From positions 1 through 9,542 of the forward strand of contig DKQU01000070.1 in the NCBI GenBank assembly GCA_002471865.1: 9,542 bases of DNA, in the 5' to 3' direction. Source of the stretch: Fidelibacterota bacterium UBA7300. Its GTDB lineage: Bacteria; Fidelibacterota; Marinisomatia; Marinisomatales; UBA2128. The position numbers and the translations under genes were made by a program. Positions 7,126 to 9,542 of this stretch are shown in pieces (the stretch's first letter is position 1; each line of letters begins with the position of its first letter). The notes below the pieces were generated by a model. That model worked only from the letters and a program-made list of their open reading frames with translations, was not told the DNA's origin and ran no database searches.

Positions 7126-7176
7126 TGCAAAAATTCTGAGATTTATCTACTTTTCATAAAAGAAAAGAGCACTCCA

Positions 7177-7647
7177 GTGTTCAATACATTAGAGATAAAG
7201 AAAATATTAGTCACCACCGATTTCTCAGAGTTTTCACATTATGCGTTCGGATACGCTATCATACTGGCAGAAAAATTCGATGCTGAACTCAGCATTGTTC
7301 ATGTAATTCAACCTACAATCACACCTTCAGATTTCGCGTGGGCAGCACCACCGCCGAATTTATCTAGTGAACATGATGAATTAGTAAAACAGTCTTTGGA
7401 CAGACTAGCCGATGAACTGATCCCCGATAACATTAGAAGGAAGACTATACTAACGCACGGTTCACCAGCAAGGGAGATTATTGAAACAGGAAGAAAGGAA
7501 AAGGTAGATATGATTATCATGTCCACCCACGGATTGGGAGGCCTGAGCCATGTACTATTCGGTAGCACAACTGAAAAAGTAGTACGAAAGTCACCTTGTC
7601 CTGTACTCACCATAAGGCATCCAGAGCACAAGTTCAAGATGCCTTGA
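7177..7647 (+). CDS. Universal stress protein (UspA family), ATP-binding type
   Basis: Single-domain Usp of 156 residues, a normal size, cytoplasmic, without a signal or membrane segment. It opens with the family strand KKILVTTDFSEFS (8-20), where Asp15 is the expected adenine-site residue. The nucleotide loop is STHGLGGLSHVLFGST at 116-131: it follows the G-2x-G-9x-G(S/T) pattern except that the first glycine is Ser116, a common variant, so ATP binding is likely. It ends with the usual CPVLTIR strand (141-147). The start is GTG at 7177 with a weak AAGAG seven bases upstream; no ATG fits the N-terminal strand. It lies 23 bp before the porin-like gene on the same strand, which suggests co-transcription. 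Such proteins respond to stress, starvation or energy state, but the precise role is not readable. Confidence 0.93.
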   Translation: MFNTLEIKKILVTTDFSEFSHYAFGYAIILAEKFDAELSIVHVIQPTITPSDFAWAAPPPNLSSEHDELVKQSLDRLADELIPDNIRRKTILTHGSPAREIIETGRKEKVDMIIMSTHGLGGLSHVLFGSTTEKVVRKSPCPVLTIRHPEHKFKMP

Positions 7648-7655
7648 TAAATAGT

Positions 7656-7662
7656 AAAGGAG
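7656..7662 (+). promoter_or_regulatory. Strong ribosome binding site of the porin-like gene
   Basis: AAAGGAG ends eight bases before the ATG at 7671. It is the best Shine-Dalgarno in the window and fits high expression of an outer-membrane protein, especially compared with the weak site and GTG start of the preceding usp. Confidence 0.8.
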
Positions 7663-7670
7663 AATAATCA

Positions 7671-8609
7671 ATGCGAAAATTAATTTTTACCTGTATTACC
7701 TGTATGGCGTTGAATATCAACGCTCAGGAGAATATTAACATTACCAATCTCGTGTTCTTTGATGCAACATATGACGATATTGTCTCTTTCAACGTCACTC
7801 GCACTTACGTTGATTTCCGAAAAAGTATTTCCGACGATGCGGCAGCCAGAGTGACGATTGACTCTTATCGCCCTGGTGAAAATGATCCTCTTACATTTAT
7901 TGTTAAACATGCTTATCTAGTTTGGAACACTGCCATAGGTTCATTCCTTATCGGCCAACAACCCACCAACTATTTTGGCCCTGCAACGGCAAATTGGGGA
8001 ATGCGGTTCATCGAGAAATTCCCTACCCATCTCTGGGGATTTAACAGTACAGCAGACATGGGACTCGCCTACAGGAAGAGCCCGTCTGACAATCTTCTCA
8101 TCCATGTAGCCGCCTATAACGGAGGTGGAATCAAGAACGAAGAAGTTGATACTCACAAACGTCTTTCAGCGCTGGTTTCACTGGGAGAACAACGGCTGGA
8201 TTCAAATCCCGGCTGGAACGCTGGAGGTGTGGTATCCTTCGAACCCTACGATGACTCAACATCTACGAGTCAAATACTTAGGGTGTCAGGTTTCGCCGGG
8301 TATGCTAAAGAATCCCTTAGACTAGGGACAGAATTCCTCAAGTCTGAAGACAGCGGCGGGAACAATGGACAACTGCTCTCCTTCTACGGTAACTTTACTC
8401 TATCCGAAACCATAGACGTTTTAGCCAGAGTAGACAATATGGATGGGGATATTGACAGCGAAAGTGACGTTAAAACTTATTTCATCGGGGGCATTCATTA
8501 TCGATCGTCTGCGGGGTTCTCTATCGCGCCGACTCTTCGTTATACTTTATTCGAAGACGACACAGATCCTGATATGACTCTTAAGCTCAACTTCCAATTC
8601 CAATTTTAA
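7671..8609 (+). CDS. Porin-like outer-membrane beta-barrel protein
   Basis: 312 residues with a short signal peptide: MRK basic start, hydrophobic core, and probable cleavage after Ala18 in NINA-QEN. The mature part alternates polar and hydrophobic residues in many short strands, for example SFLIGQQPTNYFG and RVDNMDGD hairpins, and ends in the aromatic pattern LNFQFQF with a terminal Phe, the usual recognition signal for outer-membrane barrel insertion. The GQQPTNYFGP segment, where a strand leads into a loop, recalls trimeric porins of the phosphate-selective or general type. The fold is supported by pattern only; the transported solute is not identifiable. It is smaller than many OprO/OprP-like porins and similar to short alginate or general porins. 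It follows usp by 23 bp with a strong ribosome binding site. Its stop lies 10 bp from the end of the opposing nucleotidyltransferase gene. Confidence 0.78.
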   Translation: MRKLIFTCITCMALNINAQENINITNLVFFDATYDDIVSFNVTRTYVDFRKSISDDAAARVTIDSYRPGENDPLTFIVKHAYLVWNTAIGSFLIGQQPTNYFGPATANWGMRFIEKFPTHLWGFNSTADMGLAYRKSPSDNLLIHVAAYNGGGIKNEEVDTHKRLSALVSLGEQRLDSNPGWNAGGVVSFEPYDDSTSTSQILRVSGFAGYAKESLRLGTEFLKSEDSGGNNGQLLSFYGNFTLSETIDVLARVDNMDGDIDSESDVKTYFIGGIHYRSSAGFSIAPTLRYTLFEDDTDPDMTLKLNFQFQF

Positions 8610-8619
8610 GGAGTAGTTG

Positions 8620-9354
8620 TTACTGATTAGTAAACCAGTCTGATTTCGCCAACTTATGTGCTTCTTCCAGATCTTCGACGAAGTCAATTTCTGTACACGG
8701 CAGATCAGAAATATCAACATAGTAAACATCCATCTCCGATAAAAGGGGATGGATGGCAGCTTCAAAATAGTCAGCCTTACCGCCAGAATCGATAAGATGT
8801 TCCAGCGAGGATGCCAATCGCTCACCGAACTCTGGACTAAAGCGAGCTACACCTATAAATTCCCCCAGCGAATTTTCCTGAATCAACTCTTTCCCGATAG
8901 CTACTAACTTTTCCTCAGATCCGGCGATCACTTTCACCTCTTCACGTCCGCACTCCTTCACATCAACTGCCATGACGTCATTATGAGGAGAAGCAAAAAG
9001 CCTTTCCAAAAGCTCTTCAGGATATAGAACATCAGCATTCATAATTACAGATTCACAAGTACGAAATTCATCTCGGCATAGATAAAGTGAATAGGATGTG
9101 TTTGTCTCAAAGAAGTGCTCATTAGTGATAAAAGTACAGTTTATATCAGGGTACTCTTTTTGGATATGATCTATCAGTTTCTCACGAAAATAACCCACAA
9201 TAATAACCGCGTCTGATATTCCTGCTTTTTTCAACGCTTCCATCTGAAAATCAATGATAGGGCGCCCTCCTACTTCCAGAAGACACTTGGGTGTGTCGTG
9301 CGTCAGAGGATAGAGACGGCGGGAAACGCCTGCTGCAAGGATGATAGCTTTCAT
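8620..9354 (-). CDS. Nucleotidyltransferase, LicC/phosphocholine cytidylyltransferase-like
   Basis: GT-A-fold NTP transferase of 244 residues, the size of LicC-type enzymes that make CDP-activated small phospho-alcohols (CDP-choline and relatives) for surface-glycan decoration. The nucleotide loop is LAAGVSRRL at 6-14, with Ser11 in place of the usual second glycine, followed by TPKCLLEVGG at 21-30. TNTSYSLYL at 84-92 and MNADV at 105-109 with metal-binding Asp108 follow, then EIDFVEDLEEA at 222-232, which carries the second metal Asp224. The C-terminal motif and the TN-SYSLY block point to the LicC group rather than to glucose-1-phosphate thymidylyltransferases, but the substrate could also be another phospho-sugar or phospho-alcohol. 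The ATG at 9354 starts right at MKAIILAAG; no Shine-Dalgarno is visible. It lies 55 bp after a GT9 glycosyltransferase end on the same strand. Confidence 0.87.
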   Translation of the reverse strand: MKAIILAAGVSRRLYPLTHDTPKCLLEVGGRPIIDFQMEALKKAGISDAVIIVGYFREKLIDHIQKEYPDINCTFITNEHFFETNTSYSLYLCRDEFRTCESVIMNADVLYPEELLERLFASPHNDVMAVDVKECGREEVKVIAGSEEKLVAIGKELIQENSLGEFIGVARFSPEFGERLASSLEHLIDSGGKADYFEAAIHPLLSEMDVYYVDISDLPCTEIDFVEDLEEAHKLAKSDWFTNQ

Positions 9355-9409
9355 GATTAGGTGGCGAAGTTACGAAAAAACAGTCGTTACTGGCACTCGG
9401 TTTTGAAAA

Positions 9410-9542
9410 TCACGACGAAGTGTAGGTTTCCCAAACTTTTTTGGCATCCAGCGAGGTCAGACAGATCAACGGTTCCTCCCGATTCAGGCAGACATTTTTT
9501 CGACAAGGACTGCAATGAACACCGGACATAACGACCTTGGTT
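9410..9542 (-). CDS. C-terminal end of a GT9 (ADP-heptose:LPS heptosyltransferase-like) glycosyltransferase, truncated by window edge
   Basis: Only the last 43 codons lie in the window, read leftward from the right edge to a TGA at 9412-9410. The frame gives VVMSGVHCSPC, then RKNVC, LICLTSLDAKKVWE and the end YTSS. The cysteine pattern CSPC-x4-C-x8-C, followed by a short helix of the ITPEMVLEA type, is typical of the C-terminus of glycosyltransferase family 9, which adds heptose or related sugars to the lipopolysaccharide core at the inner membrane. The stop position fits the family's usual end. The other two - strand frames do not match anything. The neighbouring nucleotidyltransferase supports a surface-glycan locus. 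The donor sugar and full length cannot be judged. Confidence 0.75.
   Translation of the reverse strand, partial: TKVVMSGVHCSPCRKNVCLNREEPLICLTSLDAKKVWETYTSS

Larger units (their letters stand above)
6937..7176. other. AT-rich divergent regulatory region between gltA and usp
   Basis: These 240 bp contain no credible gene and must hold the promoters of citrate synthase (leftward) and the usp-porin pair (rightward). Small repeats are visible near the gltA side. The octamer ACCTCGGA occurs twice (6943-6950, overlapping the gltA ribosome binding site, and 6987-6994). ATGCAGT occurs twice, nine bases apart (6995-7001 and 7004-7010), with an embedded inverted TGCA-GTATA-TGCA. These may form an operator, but they are short and could be chance. 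Confidence 0.6.

Noticed and set aside
7136..7141. CTGAGA before usp, reminiscent of the TPP riboswitch core
   Set aside because: The remaining conserved parts of a THI box are absent nearby, and the downstream gene has no thiamine link.
8620..8633. TTACT-GATT-AGTAA inverted repeat at the porin/nucleotidyltransferase junction
   Set aside because: A 5-bp mostly A-T stem lying inside the nucleotidyltransferase stop region; no T-run and little stability.
9375..9392. Short hairpin CAGT-AACG-ACTG followed by six T on the - strand, between GT9 and the nucleotidyltransferase
   Set aside because: A 4-bp stem is too short for a credible intrinsic terminator, although the T-run is suggestive; the two genes probably remain linked.

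Overview
The window looks like chromosomal DNA from a Gram-negative bacterium. An outer-membrane beta-barrel protein, a heptosyltransferase-type glycosyltransferase and a CTP-type nucleotidyltransferase for surface glycans all point that way. The M61 PDZ peptidase, the style of thiamine pyrophosphokinase, the PPi-dependent phosphofructokinase and the AT-rich intergenic regions fit a marine member of the FCB/Bacteroidota-like radiation (for example Neomarinimicrobiota). That placement is an inference from protein style, not a proof. Both ends of the window cut through genes. There are no tRNA or rRNA genes, no CRISPR array, no transposase and no prophage genes.

Layout. (1) 1-3157, + strand: the C-terminal part of an M61 zinc aminopeptidase with a PDZ domain, then thiamine pyrophosphokinase, then a sodium:solute symporter. 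The three overlap one another, so they probably form one translationally coupled operon. (2) 3154-6936, - strand: citrate synthase, PPi-dependent phosphofructokinase and class I fructose-bisphosphate aldolase, all co-directional. The last of these meets the symporter tail to tail with overlapping stop codons. A 141-bp element with 26-nt inverted arms, each made of three 8-mer units, fills most of the gap between phosphofructokinase and aldolase. (3) 6937-7176: an AT-rich divergent regulatory region. (4) 7177-8609, + strand: a universal stress protein followed 23 bp later by a porin-like outer-membrane protein with a strong ribosome binding site. (5) 8620-9542, - strand: a LicC-like nucleotidyltransferase preceded by the last 43 codons of a GT9 glycosyltransferase, probably part of a lipopolysaccharide or surface-glycan locus.

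How the genes work together. Citrate synthase, reversible PPi-phosphofructokinase and aldolase cover key steps of central carbon flow and could run in glycolysis or gluconeogenesis. The TPK-symporter overlap suggests uptake and activation of thiamine or a related compound, which is a testable guess. The usp-porin pair may be a stress-linked envelope operon.

Most of the window is conserved housekeeping content and I found no convincing new multi-gene system. The least explained items are the inverted-repeat element between pfp and fba, the symporter coupled to TPK, and the usp-porin pair.
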